DNA of 64,000 bases, taken from Lepidostoma basale. Taxonomy: Eukaryota > Arthropoda > Insecta > Trichoptera > Lepidostomatidae. Where the stretch lies: the NCBI GenBank assembly GCA_022606425.2, contig JAHDVF020000896.1, forward strand, positions 436,501 to 500,500. The letters are read 5' to 3'. Positions 1-10,449 of this stretch are shown one piece after another; position 1 is the stretch's first letter; each line of letters opens with the position of its first letter. The notes beneath the pieces were generated by a model. The model did not search any database. It had not been told where the DNA came from and saw nothing but the letters and a program-made list of their open reading frames with translations. A program made the translations under genes and the position numbers.

Positions 1-50
1 CTGGCATATGTGGGATTTTGTATACCCCGAGTAATAAAAAAAAAAGTATA

Positions 51-230
51 TAACTAACTAACAAACCACCACGCCGTCTTCAGTATTAATGGACTGCCAC
101 ACTTTTCTTTCCTGGCATATATTTCTTTCGATTCCTCAACATTCATACATCGTGTCATGCACGCACGTCGATTTCTCTGACTCCTCGCGTGGCCGACATC
201 AAATGTTTGATTATGCAACTTTTTTTCGGT
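51..230 (-). mobile_element. RTE-T LINE 3' fragment
   Basis: Minus-strand 3' end of the RTE-like LINE group called RTE-T here. It begins with a short AACTAACTAAC tail (TTAG units on the minus strand) and continues with the CCACGCCGTC motif and the frame for the basic segment ending in EIDVRA. The GC hairpin normally next to the tail is deleted. At about 230 it runs straight into a different LINE fragment in the same strand. Confidence 0.7.
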
Positions 231-735
231 CTTGTGACCAATCCACTGCCATTTGCGTCTAACGACTTTGCTCTAATTTGCTTTTCGCCTGCTATGGTCC
301 AGAGAACGGCATTTGACACTGTTTGGGGCCAATAGATTTTGAATATTGAGCGAGAGCACCTATTTATAAACACCTGGAGTTTACCAATAACCTCCGCGGT
401 AGCCTTCCAAGTCTCACATCCGTACAGCAGTACGCTTTTGACGCTACTGCTGAATACCTGGAGCTTTCTCAAAATGATACCGGAGCGCCATACATGGCAA
501 AACATAGTGAAAGCTTCCCATGCCTTGTTAAGTCTGCTGGCTTAATCTTCCTCTATACCTCCCGAGCCTGCTATCGTACTACCGAGGTAGCAGAAGCTGG
601 TCGTGGTCACAAGGGGGACACCGTGGAGCAAGATTGGGGTGGAGTCATTTGTGTACACTCGTAGGTCTACTGTCTTGGACATGTTAATTTTGAGACCTCC
701 TGTATTTGAACACTGGGTTAAAATGACCCCCGTGG
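230..735 (-). mobile_element. LINE reverse transcriptase C-terminal fragment
   Basis: The minus strand encodes a typical non-LTR retrotransposon post-RT segment: a VLLYGCETWK motif followed by KLQVFINRC and an IYWP...SNAVLW block, best seen in the frame at 155-505. Upstream homology continues in other frames to about 735, so the copy is broken by stops and frameshifts. The block resembles RTE/Nimb-type LINEs. The clade is tentative; loss of function is clear. Confidence 0.6.
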
Positions 736-936
736 TAAGTTACCTCCCCCACCCGAGGGAGGGTTGTAACACTTCTAAGTAGAGCCTCGTGTGACGGCTC
801 TATCGAATGCCTCCCTCCCGCTCAGATCATGGGCGGCTGTAGAGCGGCGTCCCTCTCGCACGCCCTCGCTATTGGCTCTCGAGGGAAATGGCTCTCAACG
901 GCGGAGCTTTCGTGGCGTTCAAAGTGAATTTTCTTA
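736..936. other. GC-richer block, unrecognised
   Basis: GC-rich stretch containing partly self-complementary segments around CCCACCCGAGGGAGGG. It ends where the TTAG-tailed LINE begins. No coding or RNA-gene signature was recognised; it may be a piece of another repeat. Confidence 0.25.
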
Positions 937-1460
937 AACTAACTAACTAACTACCACGCCGTCTCCCAGAAGGGATAGGCAGAAAAAATGGACTGCCACA
1001 CTTTTCTTTCCTGACATTTCTCTCGGTTCCTCAACATTCATACATCGTGTCATGCACGCGCGTCGATTTTTCTGACTTCTCACGTGGCCGACATTCAATA
1101 TAACTGATTTATTTGATCGTGCTACGTTTTCCTCGGTCTTCCTCTTTTTCTAGTTCCATTTACATCGTTAATGTATACTTTTTTTATAATTTTTACTTTA
1201 TTTATTCTTTCCATATGTCCAAACCATCGTAATGACCCTTTCATTATTTTGTTCATAACACTTTCATTCGTGCCGCATTCAATTCTTATACTTGCATTTG
1301 ACACTCTATCATATACAGATTTGCCACACATTCGTCTTAGAGATCTCATTTCTACTGCATATATTCTACTTTCATCCTTCTTTTGCCAATTCCATGCTTC
1401 GCTTCCATACATAAAGGTCGGTACAAGAACACCATTGCGCACTGCCATTTTAGCTTTTTT
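937..1460 (-). mobile_element. RTE-T LINE, TTAG tail, 3' fragment
   Basis: The tail is three to four AACT units at 937-952, then the ACCACGCCGTCTCC end motif. The minus-strand frame at 1122-1448 carries YGSEAWNWQKKDES, MRSLRRMCGK, LRWFGHMER and RKRGRPRKT, the hallmark C-terminal order of this group. It is 5'-truncated near 1460. The frame is lost in the last 180 bp. Confidence 0.8.
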
Positions 1461-1530
1461 GGATAGGTAAATTTAAAAAACTTTAATTAAAACTTATACT
1501 TTTTTATTAAATTAAATTAAATTTCTTAAA

Positions 1531-1860
1531 ATAACTAACTAACTAAACACCATGCCGTCTCCCCGAAGGGGTAGGCAGAAAGAATGGACTGCAACACAAT
1601 AATCGATGCGGCACACTCCATCCTTCTCTTTTCGCCCCTGCGGGAGACGCGGTGTGATGGGTTGCGAATCTCATCGCCACCAATAGGCATCTCGCGCGCA
1701 CATTTCGATCGTCGAACGTCCACAAAATAATTCTAAAACAAATAATATAAAATACAGTGACATAAAATAAAATAACAGACATAATGTTCTTTTTTATGGT
1801 GCACATGTCAGGTGGACTATTTTACTGCTACGAAAGTATTCTAAATAGTCCATTGTTTTG
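1531..1860 (-). mobile_element. Non-autonomous element with RTE-T tail (copy 1)
   Basis: Minus-strand SINE-like element of roughly 280 bp or more. It ends in TTAG units (1531-1545) and has the same last 60 bp as the RTE-T LINE (CCCCTTCGGGG hairpin, CCATTCTTTCTGCC). The rest is a body unrelated to the LINE, including GGCGAAAAGAGAAGG and a block around TGGCGATGAGATTCGC. Copies recur at 8160-8450 (-), 26905-27020 (+) and, decayed, 38130-38235 (+). It encodes no protein and probably used the LINE machinery. Confidence 0.6.
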
Positions 1861-1869
1861 TAGCCATCT

Positions 1870-2065
1870 TTTCATAATGGCATGACCAAATTAATCAAAT
1901 ACTAAAAGGCGGCCACATTCGAAGTTGGAAAAATCGACGAACGTGCATTTTACAATATATGAATGTGGAGGAAGAAAGAGAGGTATGTCAGGACAGAACG
2001 GTATGGCGGTCTATCCTCTGCCTACCCCTCCGGGGAGACGGCGTGATGGTTAGTTAGTTTGAAAA
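1870..2065 (+). mobile_element. RTE-T LINE 3' fragment
   Basis: Plus-strand copy with the WHDQINQ-type segment, the CCCCTCCGGGGAGACGGCGTGA hairpin region and a short TTAG tail near 2045-2058. The 5' end abuts the tip of another repeat. Several frame breaks are present. Confidence 0.7.
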
Positions 2066-2639
2066 AAAAAATTTAATATTCAAATGTTTCTACGTTATTT
2101 TATGTAGTTTAATTTCTATTTTGAATTCTATTTTCAAAATATTTTGTTAAAATCATCGAAAATGATCACAACTTAAATTAAAAATAAATAGAATAAAACT
2201 AAATAATACTTATTTTATTTTACTCTTTTATTGTTTCTTGTGATTATTCCATATGCCTGTTTTCTAGAAGTTTTATTATATTAAGCGTAAATAAAATACA
2301 GTTGTTTGTAACAAAAAAATAATTGTGATACGTATAATAACAGATTTTAACCCTTATCGGACGATAGTTTTTGTATCTTTTGTATATGTTATTCTATCAA
2401 TATTTAATTTTACAAAGGCACTGTGTATGTTAATCGCTACGTTGGTAATATTCAACTGGAAAAGTATTCGTAATTACGCACAGATTCCACCGATAACATG
2501 ATTCATCGTGTCACCTCACACGTGCCATACGATCGCAGCGACAAAGTTCTGTTGTCAAGTCAGAGGTGACTTACGTCAGTTAAGGGTTAAAATTTAACAT
2601 TATATAAATGTCGTAGCAAGACATGTATTTCCCATAAAC
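2066..2639. other. AT-rich spacer
   Basis: No gene or structured RNA recognised. A less AT-rich patch at 2490-2590 (TGATTCATCGTGTCACC onward) looks like unique sequence. Confidence 0.3.
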
Positions 2640-3080
2640 AAAACAAACAAACCATCACGCCGTTTCCCCGCAGGGGTAGGCAAAGAGGATGAAAGCAGAA
2701 TAAATGCGGTAGAGATGAGGTCCCTAAGACGTATGTGTGGTAGAACGATATACGACAGAATCTCAAATGCTGATATAAGAAAGGAATGTAGAGCGGAAGG
2801 AAGGTATTATGAACAAAATTATGAAACGGACATATGGAACCCATGGATAGAGAAAGAATGGTTAAGAAAGTATACGTTAATGATGTAAATGGAGTACGGA
2901 GTCGAGGCAGACCAAGGAAAACATGGCATGACCAAATTAATCAAACTTTAAAGGTTGGTCATGTTAGAAGTCGGAGGAATCGACGTGCGTGTATCACTCG
3001 TTGTATAAATGTGGAGGAAGCTAGAGAGGATTGTCAGGATAGAGTAGTGTGGCGGTCCATTCTCTCTGCCTATTTCCCAT
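2640..3080 (+). mobile_element. RTE-T LINE pair joined in inverted orientation
   Basis: A 45-bp minus-strand 3' tail (ACAAACAAACCATCACGCCG, CCCCGCAGGGG hairpin, 2640-2686) is joined directly to a plus-strand RT C-terminal piece (2687-3080). The latter starts at DESRINAVEMRSLRRMCG and ends WRSILSAY. The frame 2834-3082 covers GRPRKTWHDQINQ and the conserved NRRACITRC block. The plus piece lacks its own tail and instead meets a family-B repeat. The arrangement fits 5' inversion during insertion (twin priming) or a later inversion. Confidence 0.7.
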
Positions 3081-3118
3081 AAAATATAATAAAACTTAAA
3101 AAATCTACGTTTTTATTC
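3081..3118 (+). repeat. Family-B palindromic element, right half
   Basis: Matches the outer arm of family B (CCCATAAAATATAATAAAAC then ACGTTTTTATTCAT). It begins exactly where the preceding LINE loses its tail, so it marks an insertion or recombination joint. The core is absent. Confidence 0.5.
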
Positions 3119-3319
3119 ATTTTAAATAATATTTAGATTACTTAACCGTTGGGCTCGTATATTTTTATTTTTTGCCCAAACAATTCCTTTAATCACCCCT
3201 ACTCGGTTTTTTATTACTGTTAGGAGTATATCATTAAACACGGTGATGACTCATGGAGAAGTGAAGTTAATTTTGTAATTTCGTGTATGGCGTTATTATT
3301 TTATTAGTAAAATGCGTGT

Positions 3320-3570
3320 GAACGCCCCGGCTGTCGGTTTTCCATTTGTTTTCCCGCCATTATGTGTCGCCGCCCCCGCCCCCCTCTCCTTTACCGCCCC
3401 CCCACACCCTTTCTGAATAATGGAGCCGGAGATTGCCGAGCGGCGAGGGGCCGGACCGAGGTCGTGGGCGTTCTACACGCGTATCAATACGCCATTATGC
3501 TCCGCGTCGATAGTCGATATTCTACACATCGCCTAGGTCTGTTTATAATAATGAATATGGCTACTACTCG
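3320..3570. other. GC-rich unique block
   Basis: A sharp GC-rich patch with C-runs (CCGCCCCCGCCCCCC) in AT-rich surroundings, not seen elsewhere in the window. The open frame at 3362-3586 has no recognisable domain and is probably a by-product of GC content. It may be regulatory DNA. Confidence 0.3.
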
Positions 3571-3685
3571 CCTTGAACTAAATTAATTATTCAAACAAAT
3601 TAAATTTTTCCTTTTTATATTATAATTATGTGATTCTGAATTTATATATGCAATAAAATGCGTTTTTATTTCGCATTTTTAAATC

Positions 3686-4083
3686 ATCAAATAATCTTTT
3701 TTCGCATTCGTCATTTTTCGCATTTGACACTTTTCGAATTCGGCACTTTTCGCATTCGGCATTTTTCGCATTCGACACTTTTCTCTATCGACACTTTTCG
3801 CAATCGGCACTTTTCGCATTCGACACTTTTCTCTATCGACACTTTTCGCATTCGACAATTTCCGAATTCAGCACTTTTCACATTCGACACTTTTCGAATT
3901 CAGCACTTTTCGCATTCGACACTTTTCGAATTTGGCACTTTTCGCAATCGGTACTTTTCGCATTCGACATTTTTCGCAATCGGCACTTTTCGCATTCGAC
4001 ACTTTTCGCAATCGGCACTTTTCGCATTCAGCACTTTTCATATTCGAACCTTTTCGCATTCAAGATTTTTCGAATTCTACATT
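3686..4083. repeat. 16-bp minisatellite
   Basis: About 24 head-to-tail copies of a 16-bp unit close to CACTTTTCGCATTCGA, with variants containing CTCTATCGA or CGAATTCGG. Because 16 is not a multiple of three, the frame shifts at each unit and several frames stay open on both strands. The resulting Phe/His/Arg-rich reading frames (for example 3658-4152) are artefacts of the repeat. Confidence 0.9.
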
Positions 4084-4169
4084 TGTTTTCTTACTCGATT
4101 ACAACACATTTTTTATGCTTTTGTTATAGAGTTAGATTTTTATTTGAATTAGTTTAATTTCCCGGCTCG

Positions 4170-4640
4170 TCTTTTGTGCCAACTCATCCCCCATATCATC
4201 GAACACACATAACACCTATCAAATATAGGAGAGAACGGGCGCAACTAACAAAATTAATTAAACCAATATTAAAAGCGGGAATAAAATATTTTACGGCGGG
4301 CGGCAGTTTGGTGTTAATAAAACCGCCGCTGTTTGACGGGCCACTTGAGCCCGAGCGGCGGCGGAGAGGGCCGAGCGCCACCCGGCCCCACCCGACGCCA
4401 CCCGACCCTCCCCGAACCCACCCGAGTCGGTCCCGGAACCGTGTTAACCACAATCGGGTGTCGGGAGCATCGCTTATTATCAGTCTCCGCCGTACCAATT
4501 TTCCACTATTCCCTATTCACTCGCTCCCCGGCTTTTCCGCGACGCGTAGATATTTATGTCTCTTTCGCTAGTTCATCCGCCGATTCTTACGGGCGGCGGT
4601 CCACGACGGCGGTATAATGGAACCGGCTGAAACTCTCTAA
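4170..4640. other. GC-rich unique block
   Basis: Contains dense CCACCCGACGCCACCCGA-like C-rich repeats and GGCGGCGGAG, flanked by AT-rich DNA. Overlapping open frames on both strands (4176-4571, 4196-4498, 4333-4617) show no known domain. Possible regulatory island of the host intron. Confidence 0.3.
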
Positions 4641-5114
4641 GAAATTGATTTAAATTATGCGTCATTCCTTAGCTAGTCTATGTTAGTTCCAATTCAGCGT
4701 AGATTCACTCTTGCGATATTCTCAAACTACAGTAAATCTTTCATCGCTATCATTTCCACTTGGTATCGATAGTCGTTACTAGCTTAATAATATATCCATC
4801 TTTATATTACCCTGGTTGGTATCGTCGACATCGTCTGCTTGCGGAATCATCTTGCCTCCGGTGACGCCGGTAGCTAGAGGTATCAAACTTTTGAGCAATA
4901 TTATTTTTCATTTGTTTTGTATATCGAGGCATACAAAACAATACGCATTACTTACATACTAATGACGTTTTTTTTTGTCAAAACAAATGTTACAATGATG
5001 ACGTCATCGTTGCTACTGTATTGGGTACATTGTGTATTTTTTTATTGTAAGTTTTACGATGTGCAGTATTAATGATATTCATGACGTCATTATTAATTTT
5101 CTTCTTAGGCCTAA
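4641..5114. other. Spacer without recognised genes
   Basis: Mixed-composition DNA with two ATGACGTCAT-like CRE-type palindromes (near 4998 and 5081). No coding or repeat identity recognised. Confidence 0.3.
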
Positions 5115-5600
5115 GAGTCTGTTATTACAGGATTCTCTTCCTGTGATGCTGAACATTATTTCAAACTGATTCGGGGCTCTATTGAGAACCCCTATGTTCT
5201 GGAGCAAATAGGTCTTTTTGTTCCTGATAACTACCTGCGACAGCGCCGACATCAATTGTTCTTTACTCCGTCACGCAGAACCAACCTGCCTTTGGTGATG
5301 CCAGTAGGAAGAGCAATTCGGACGCTCAATCTTATCATCTCGGATTTGGACATTTTCAGTGTCAGTGAGGCAGTATTCATAAAAAAAATATTGCAAATTC
5401 TGGAAAGAGTACTGCCTCACTGACGTCGAAATATTTGGATTCCTTCTGATATGTATGATTTTTTTGTCTCATGTTTTGTTTTATTTTATCTTTGTAATAC
5501 CGTTTTGTGTCCAAATGAGTCGCCTAAATGTTTTATCGTTTGTAATGTCTCATTTGTGTATAATGTATAAATAAAAAAACTGCAGTTATCTCTCCATCGT
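5115..5600 (+). mobile_element. Jockey-like LINE C-terminus and 3' UTR
   Basis: An open frame at 5115-5423 encodes the C-terminal signature of this LINE: PYVLEQIGLFVPDNYLRQR, then RTNLPLVMPVGRAI and LNLIISDLDIFSV, with a stop after RVLPH. About 170 bp of AT-rich 3' UTR follow. The same signature occurs at 8690-9055 (-), 18420-18660 (+), 46262-47144 (-), 50865-51000 (+) and 52475-52770 (+). The copy is 5'-truncated at about 5112. Confidence 0.75.
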
Positions 5601-6149
5601 TTTGGAGGTCTCCGTGGTGGAAGTAGTTCATCTGGACATGTTTGTAGCAGTATCGTCGACGTTGTCGCGTTGTCTTGAAAATTAAAAAAAAATTGTCATC
5701 TTGGATTTTAGACGATTAACTCTATGCTGTTACTTCAAAGATTTTCTTATATTGTATCGTATTAATGATGATGATGACGACGAGTTTTCGTCAAGTCCAC
5801 TCTGTAGCTGTGTCATTTCGCGCGGTCTGTAAAGCGAGGCCCAATCAGCTTGTAACCAGTCGTTTTCCTCCACCCTCTTCACCCCTCTCGAACGGCGGCT
5901 CCGGCCTCGTGAAAGGCCCCACTCTAGGGTTGCCAAAGTGACAGCCGTCGAATACTCTTTTCAGACACAAAACATCTTTCAAAATGGTCTGGACTGATCC
6001 AAAATGAAATGTAAACAGTATCAGCGAGGTCTCTAATTGTCAATCGACGATTTTTGAGCACCAACTCTTTGATTTTCTTGACGTTTTGTTCATCAGCTTA
6101 TATTATTGGTTGTCCAAAGCGATTTTTGTCTTCAACGCCTTCTCTGCAT
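5601..6149. other. Spacer without a supported gene
   Basis: Contains a short possible LINE-tail scrap around 5583-5625 and otherwise no recognised feature. The minus frame 5730-5936 has no known domain. Confidence 0.25.
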
Positions 6150-6762
6150 AATTGAAATGTTTATCTTCTTCTTATTCCTCAGCCTATTCCCGTCCACTCC
6201 TGGACAAAGGCCTCCTCCATTCGCTTCCATGTCACTTTGTCCTGTGCAGACTGCATCCAGGTTATTCCGACGTGTCTGTTCAGATCATCCTTCCACAGTC
6301 AGTTCCAAAGTCAGCAGTCTTCTTGTCCATTTTTCATCTGAGCTTCTGGCTACGTGACCACCCGGTGGATGATGTCAATGACCTTTGTTTTCTCTCTCAC
6401 CGTATCGTTTCTGACTCTGTCTATTAGGCTTATTCCTAACATGGCTCTTTCCATGGCTCTTTGGGTCACTCGTAGTTTATCGGCACTTTGTTTGGACAAT
6501 GTAACAGTTTCAAGACCATAAGTTCCAACTGGCAGAACGCAGGCTTCATAGAATTTTCGTTTCAGGTTGATCGGTATTTTCCGGTTTTTAAGGATGTAAC
6601 TCATGTTACCGAAAGCTGGCCAGCTTAGTCCAATTCTTCTTTTTAGCTTTGCGGTTTGGTTATTTCGGCCCAATCGAAAATTGTGTTTCCCGGTATGTAT
6701 ACTCTTGGACATTCTCAATTCTGTTGCCGTCCACGTTGATTTCAAACCTTTCCGAAAAAAAA
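6150..6762 (-). mobile_element. LINE reverse transcriptase C-terminal fragment
   Basis: The minus frame 6350-6745 has the order KRRIGLSWPAFG, LKRKFYEACVLPV, TYGLETVTLSKQ, AMERAMLGISL and DRVRNDTVREKTKV. This is the connection/C-terminal region of an insect RTE-like endonuclease-reverse-transcriptase LINE. The rest of the C-terminus continues out of frame to about 6160, ending in the CCTCAGCCTATTCCCGTCC motif next to CTT repeats. It is 5'-truncated and frameshifted. Confidence 0.75.
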
Positions 6763-7062
6763 AATAATGAAAGGGTCGTTAAGATGGTTTGGACACACGG
6801 AAAGAATGAGTGAAGAGAGAATGTTGAAGAAGGTATATGTAAACGACGTGAACGGAACTAGAAATAGAGGAAGGCCGAGAAAAACGTGGCACGATCAAAT
6901 CAACCAAATATTGAATGTCAGTCACGTGTAGAGTCGGAGAAATCGACGTGCGTGCATGACAAGATGTATGAATGTAGAGGAAGCGAATGTGGCGGACCGA
7001 ACAGTGTGGCAGTCCTTTCTTTCTGCCTACCACTCTGGGAGACGGCGTGATGGTTAGTTAGT
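6763..7062 (+). mobile_element. RTE-T LINE 3' fragment, TTAG tail
   Basis: Plus-strand copy: KGSLRWFGHTERMSEERM, NRGRPRKTWHDQINQI, RRNRRACMTRCMNVEEA and the ACCACTCTGGGAGACGGCG end, then GTTAGTTAG at 7051-7060. A premature stop follows the INQILNVSHV segment. It lies head-to-head with the preceding LINE, with which it shares a short A-run boundary. Confidence 0.8.
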
Positions 7063-7114
7063 ATATACACCATAAAATAGTTAGCGTAGTTCTTCTGAAT
7101 TATTTTTCTTTTCA

Positions 7115-7415
7115 TTTATTATTTTCTTCTTCTTCCTCAGCCTATTCCCGTCCACTCCTGGACAAAGGCCTCCTCCATTTGCTTCCATGTCATTCTGTCC
7201 TGTGCAGACTGCATCCAGGTTATTCCGACGTGTCTGTTTAGAGCATCCTTCCACCGTAGTTTTTTGTCGCCCTGCACTTCTCTTCAAGTCAGCAGTTTTC
7301 TTGTCCACTTTTCATCTGAGCTTCTGGCTACGTGACCTGCCCATTGCCATTTTAGAGTCGCCACCAGGAGGATGATGTCAGTGACCTTTGTTGTTTCTCT
7401 CACCGTATCGTTTCA
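7115..7415 (-). mobile_element. LINE C-terminal fragment (same family as 6150-6762)
   Basis: Minus-strand C-terminal end ending in LCPGVDGNRLRKKKK, with the CTTCTTCTTCCTCAGCC tail. It matches the 3' end of the fragment at 6150-6762, including the conserved CTACGTGACC and CTGCATCCAGGTTATTCCG blocks. It is truncated just downstream of the CACCGTATCGTTT block. Confidence 0.7.
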
Positions 7416-7439
7416 TTTATTATGAGTTTTAAAATGTAT

Positions 7440-7720
7440 TTTTTTTTTCATAACGAGTGCAGGTTGGCAGCCCTGCTCCCGTACGTTTCAATCAACATAC
7501 GGCTCGCAGTAACCTATCCCTCTCGATCCAGTGCGGGCCGCATGCGGCCAACCCTTTCCCTGTCGCCGCGCCGCTGCTCTTTTCCCTGCACCCTTCCGGC
7601 CTCGGGATTTTATTTGACTTTTCCATCGCTCTCTCTGCCTCCTCTTCTGCCCGCCGCGCGATCGATTGCGCCATCTCACTTTAATCCGGCGCTGAGTTAC
7701 TGCAATAAGGACGTCACGCA
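7440..7720. other. GC-rich unique block
   Basis: GC-rich patch (CCCTTTCCCTGTCGCCGCGC, CCCGCCGCGCGATCG) without repeat matches in the window. Reading frames here lack recognisable domains. Confidence 0.3.
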
Positions 7721-8158
7721 AAAAAAAAAAACGACCGTATGAACCGTCCTTTATAGCGAGCGAAATATGTTTTTTTTTACTCCGCTGTCTGTCGGCTAGA
7801 TTTAATGGCGTTTCGATTTGATGAGATATTAAAGAATCGTAACACACTTTGAGAAGCGTAACTACTTGGTTTGAGAATAGTTCGTAGATACGATTGTTAC
7901 CATTGCCAAGGTAACAGCCGAATTCTTGCTAGGTATGTTAACCTACCAATCATTGGGGAGAAGGCGGAATATTCACTTGGGAGTTCACTTCTTTCATCTG
8001 AATACATGACTCGGATGTCCTGAGTGATGTACTCGTAGGTCTATTTGTCCCTGATTTCAATTTCAATTTCAATTTTTTTTTTTTTTTAAATCATAACGAT
8101 CACAGCATATAACCAAATTGCTTATGACTATAGAATACAAAAAACCAACTTTTTTTTA
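7721..8158. other. Spacer
   Basis: Unique-looking AT-rich DNA with a short tandem of TTTCAA at 8058-8077 and T-runs. No gene recognised. Confidence 0.3.
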
Positions 8159-8159
8159 A

Positions 8160-8450
8160 ACTAACTAACTAACCATCACGCCGTCTCCCCGAAAGGGTAG
8201 GCAGAAAGAATGGACTTTTACTGATGCGGCACTCCATCCTTCTCTTTTCGCCCCGCGGGAGACGCGGTGTGATGGGTTGCGAACCTCATCGCCACCAATA
8301 GGCATCTCCCGCGCACACTTCGATCGTCCATCACCCACAAAATAAATCTAAAACAAATAATATAAAATACAATGATATAAAATAAAATAACAAAATAAAA
8401 ATAATTTAACACAAAATGTTCTTTTTAGATGGTGCACATATTGTCTATTT
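8160..8450 (-). mobile_element. Non-autonomous element with RTE-T tail (copy 2)
   Basis: Near-identical in organisation to the element at 1531-1860: AACTAACTAACC tail, CCCCGAAAGGG hairpin, GGCGAAAAGAGAAGG, and the CTCATCGCCACCAATAGGC block. The AT-rich 5' part ends with GTGCACAT. The small open frame 8218-8412 is not a gene. Confidence 0.65.
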
Positions 8451-8689
8451 AATTTATGTTCCACGTATCCACCGTTTTTTTTAATTTAGCACATAATGTA
8501 ATAACACATTATGTTTTTTCGATGTTGCACATGTTGACATGGACGATCCGGACTATTTTTAACACAATATACAATTGTGAAATTTAAAAAATACAATATA
8601 AACAATAGACATAAACACAAAAAACACAAGATAATTAAAAATAATAATAAAAATTAAGTAAAAAGAAACAAAAAGAATAACAAGAGAAG

Positions 8690-9055
8690 CAAATATCAAT
8701 TTTATACATTATATAAGAGATAGATGCTTTCTGAGGGTAGCCTCACTTTCGTGGAAGATGTCCACATCCGAAGAGATGCGGTTTAGAAGGATTATTGCCC
8801 TGCTCACGGACATTACCTTAGGTAGATTGGTTCTACACAGTAGCAGGTGAAATAATCTGTGTTGCCTTTGTCGCAGATAATTGTCGAGGACAAACTAAGT
8901 CAAATCATTCAAAATATCATAGTTATGTATTCGACCACGAATCAGTTGAAAAAAATGAACACCCAAATGGATAGTTGGTCTAATTTCCAATGATTGGTAG
9001 TCCAGCATACCCAGCAAGAAATCAGATGGGTACAGCCAGGGGTAATAATCGTTTT
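8690..9055 (-). mobile_element. Jockey-like LINE C-terminal fragment
   Basis: Minus-strand translation gives YPSDFLLGMLDYQSLEIR, then NYDILNDL, DNYLRQRQHRLF, CRTNLPKVMSVSRAIILLN and SDVDIFHESEATLRKHL. These align block by block with the fragments at 5115-5423 and 46410-47144. One in-frame stop follows LNDLT. Codons are otherwise nearly open, so it is a moderately young relic. Confidence 0.75.
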
Positions 9056-9084
9056 TTTTGAGGTACGAAAAACGTGAGAACTTA

Positions 9085-9215
9085 AAGATAATTACTCTCC
9101 TTTTAGACCCTTGGTTTGTTTCTATTGTTAGGCTGGCTTCTCTTGGGAAGTTGTCTCCCAGCTATCCCTCCATCTTTTTGGTGGTCTTCCGGGAGGATGG
9201 TACCCAAAGGGAATA
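9085..9215 (-). mobile_element. Short LINE-tail relic
   Basis: The CCAGCTATCCCTCCATC and TTTGGTGGTCTTCC segments resemble the minus-strand relic at 42880-43150. Too short to assign. Confidence 0.3.
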
Positions 9216-9447
9216 TGATGCATCATAACATGTGAGATTCTAGATTAGCCAAACATTAAAATTTTTATACAGCCAAACATTAAGGACGCCTGTGTCCCGA
9301 AACATGTTTGTGAAGAGTGCAAAAAAGTAAAAACGGTTTAAAAAAAATCGAATTTATTAAATTCAGCTCATTTATGAGAAAAAATTAAATAGTCCATTGT
9401 TTTGCCCTAATCAACATTATTATTGTTAAAATTTAAAGCACTGTTAT

Positions 9448-9500
9448 AATGTCGCGACAGCTGTTTCGCCAACCGATGTTGGCATCATCAGGTGTTACAA
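9448..9500 (-). ncRNA. Candidate hammerhead ribozyme, family A
   Basis: Minus strand: CTGATGA (9485-9491), an extra U, stem II GCCAAC/GTTGGC with a short loop, GAAA (9464-9467), the palindrome CAGCTG, then TC, with predicted cleavage after the C pairing with 9456. All hammerhead core nucleotides are present, plus one extra base after A9. Stem I is weak and needs an internal loop. Sequence-based candidate; activity untested. Confidence 0.5.
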
Positions 9501-9512
9501 TAAACTGTTTTT

Positions 9513-9565
9513 TTGTAACACTTGATGATGCCAACGTCGGTTGGCGAAACAGCTGTCACGACACT
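9513..9565 (+). ncRNA. Hammerhead-like core, family A, altered
   Basis: Plus-strand partner of the previous motif in the same fold-back. Stem II GCCAAC/GTTGGC, GAAA, CAGCTG and TC are intact, but the box reads TTGATGA instead of CTGATGA. The first conserved C is lost, so activity is doubtful. Confidence 0.35.
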
Positions 9566-9645
9566 CAGTGAATAAAAATAAATTGTGATATTATGTGTGT
9601 TTTAAATTTTAGCAGTATTAATCAATATTTAACCTTAGAAAATTA

Positions 9646-10300
9646 GTAATAAACCATGACATTCTCAAAAGAACCCTTAGGATGCAGGTTATCCTTAAAT
9701 GAGAGAATGCTGGAACAGGTTGCAAAGTTTAGATATCTGGGAGTGGATCTGCTCAGTCAAAATGATCTTGTCAGTGAAACAATAGGACAAGTCAACAAGG
9801 CTTCGGCGGTATCAGGTTCTCCCAAGGATATAAAATGGAAAAACAAGTATATGAGAACTGACAGTAAGGTCAGAATATATAAAACCTGCGTAAGGCCTAT
9901 ACTGACATATAGCATTGAAACCAGAGCGGATACCACAAGAACGAAGGCTAAAGTACGGGTGGCAGAGATGAGGACGCTGAGGATGATAGCTGGAAGGACT
10001 ATTCAAGATAGGGTGAGGAACACGGTCATCCGCGAGATCTGCAAGGTGGATGATGTCGTGAGATGGGGCAGACAACGCAGAAGATACTGGAATGCGCACG
10101 TGTAGAGGATGGACCCCACCAGAATCCCACACGCTGTGGCGCATCAGATTCCTGCCGGCTGCCGTCCCCCCGGAATACCGTCGAAGAGATGGAGAGATAG
10201 TTGGGAGTCAATCTTCCAAGAGAGTCAAGCCTGATTTCAGGAACAGACCAAAGGTCTATAAGGAAAAGAAGAAGCAAATTAGTAATTTATTTAACTAGGT
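9646..10300 (+). mobile_element. LINE reverse transcriptase C-terminal fragment
   Basis: The frame 9656-10105 begins in the post-RT region (SKEPLGCRL, EQVAKFRYLGVDL) and runs through KVRIYKTCVRPILTYSIETR, AEMRTLRMIAGRTIQDRVRN and REICKVDDV. This is the typical order of an RTE-like LINE common in insects. Past a break near 10100 the remaining C-terminus continues to about 10300. The Met at 9656 is internal; the true N-terminus is missing. Confidence 0.75.
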
Positions 10301-10449
10301 GGATAAATTAGATGCTGGATAAGTATGCAGTGCATACGATTGGATCGAAATCGGTCAGCACTATGGTGATCAGTGATCGAATAAAAAAAAACAGTATAGT
10401 GTGACCATAAAGTTAATGCTAATAATATATAAAACAAAAATATTTATCT
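10301..10449. other. Spacer
   Basis: AT-rich sequence between the LINE end and the next GC-richer block; nothing recognised. Confidence 0.2.

Larger units (their letters stand above)
9386..9645. repeat. Family-A palindromic element
   Basis: Fold-back element. The left arm runs from AAATAGTCCATTGTTTTG through TTAAAATTTAAAGCACTG to the core at 9450-9500. The right arm repeats these in inverse order (core 9513-9565, then TTGTGATATTATGTG and TTTTAAATTTTAGCAG). Each arm carries a hammerhead-like core pointing toward its outer end. The same layout recurs at 25680-25945 and, with a single core, at 23352-23490. Confidence 0.75.

Noticed and set aside
3658..4152. 164-codon open frame rich in Phe, His and Arg
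   Set aside because: It is the translation of a 16-bp minisatellite; equivalent frames are open in other phases and on the other strand.
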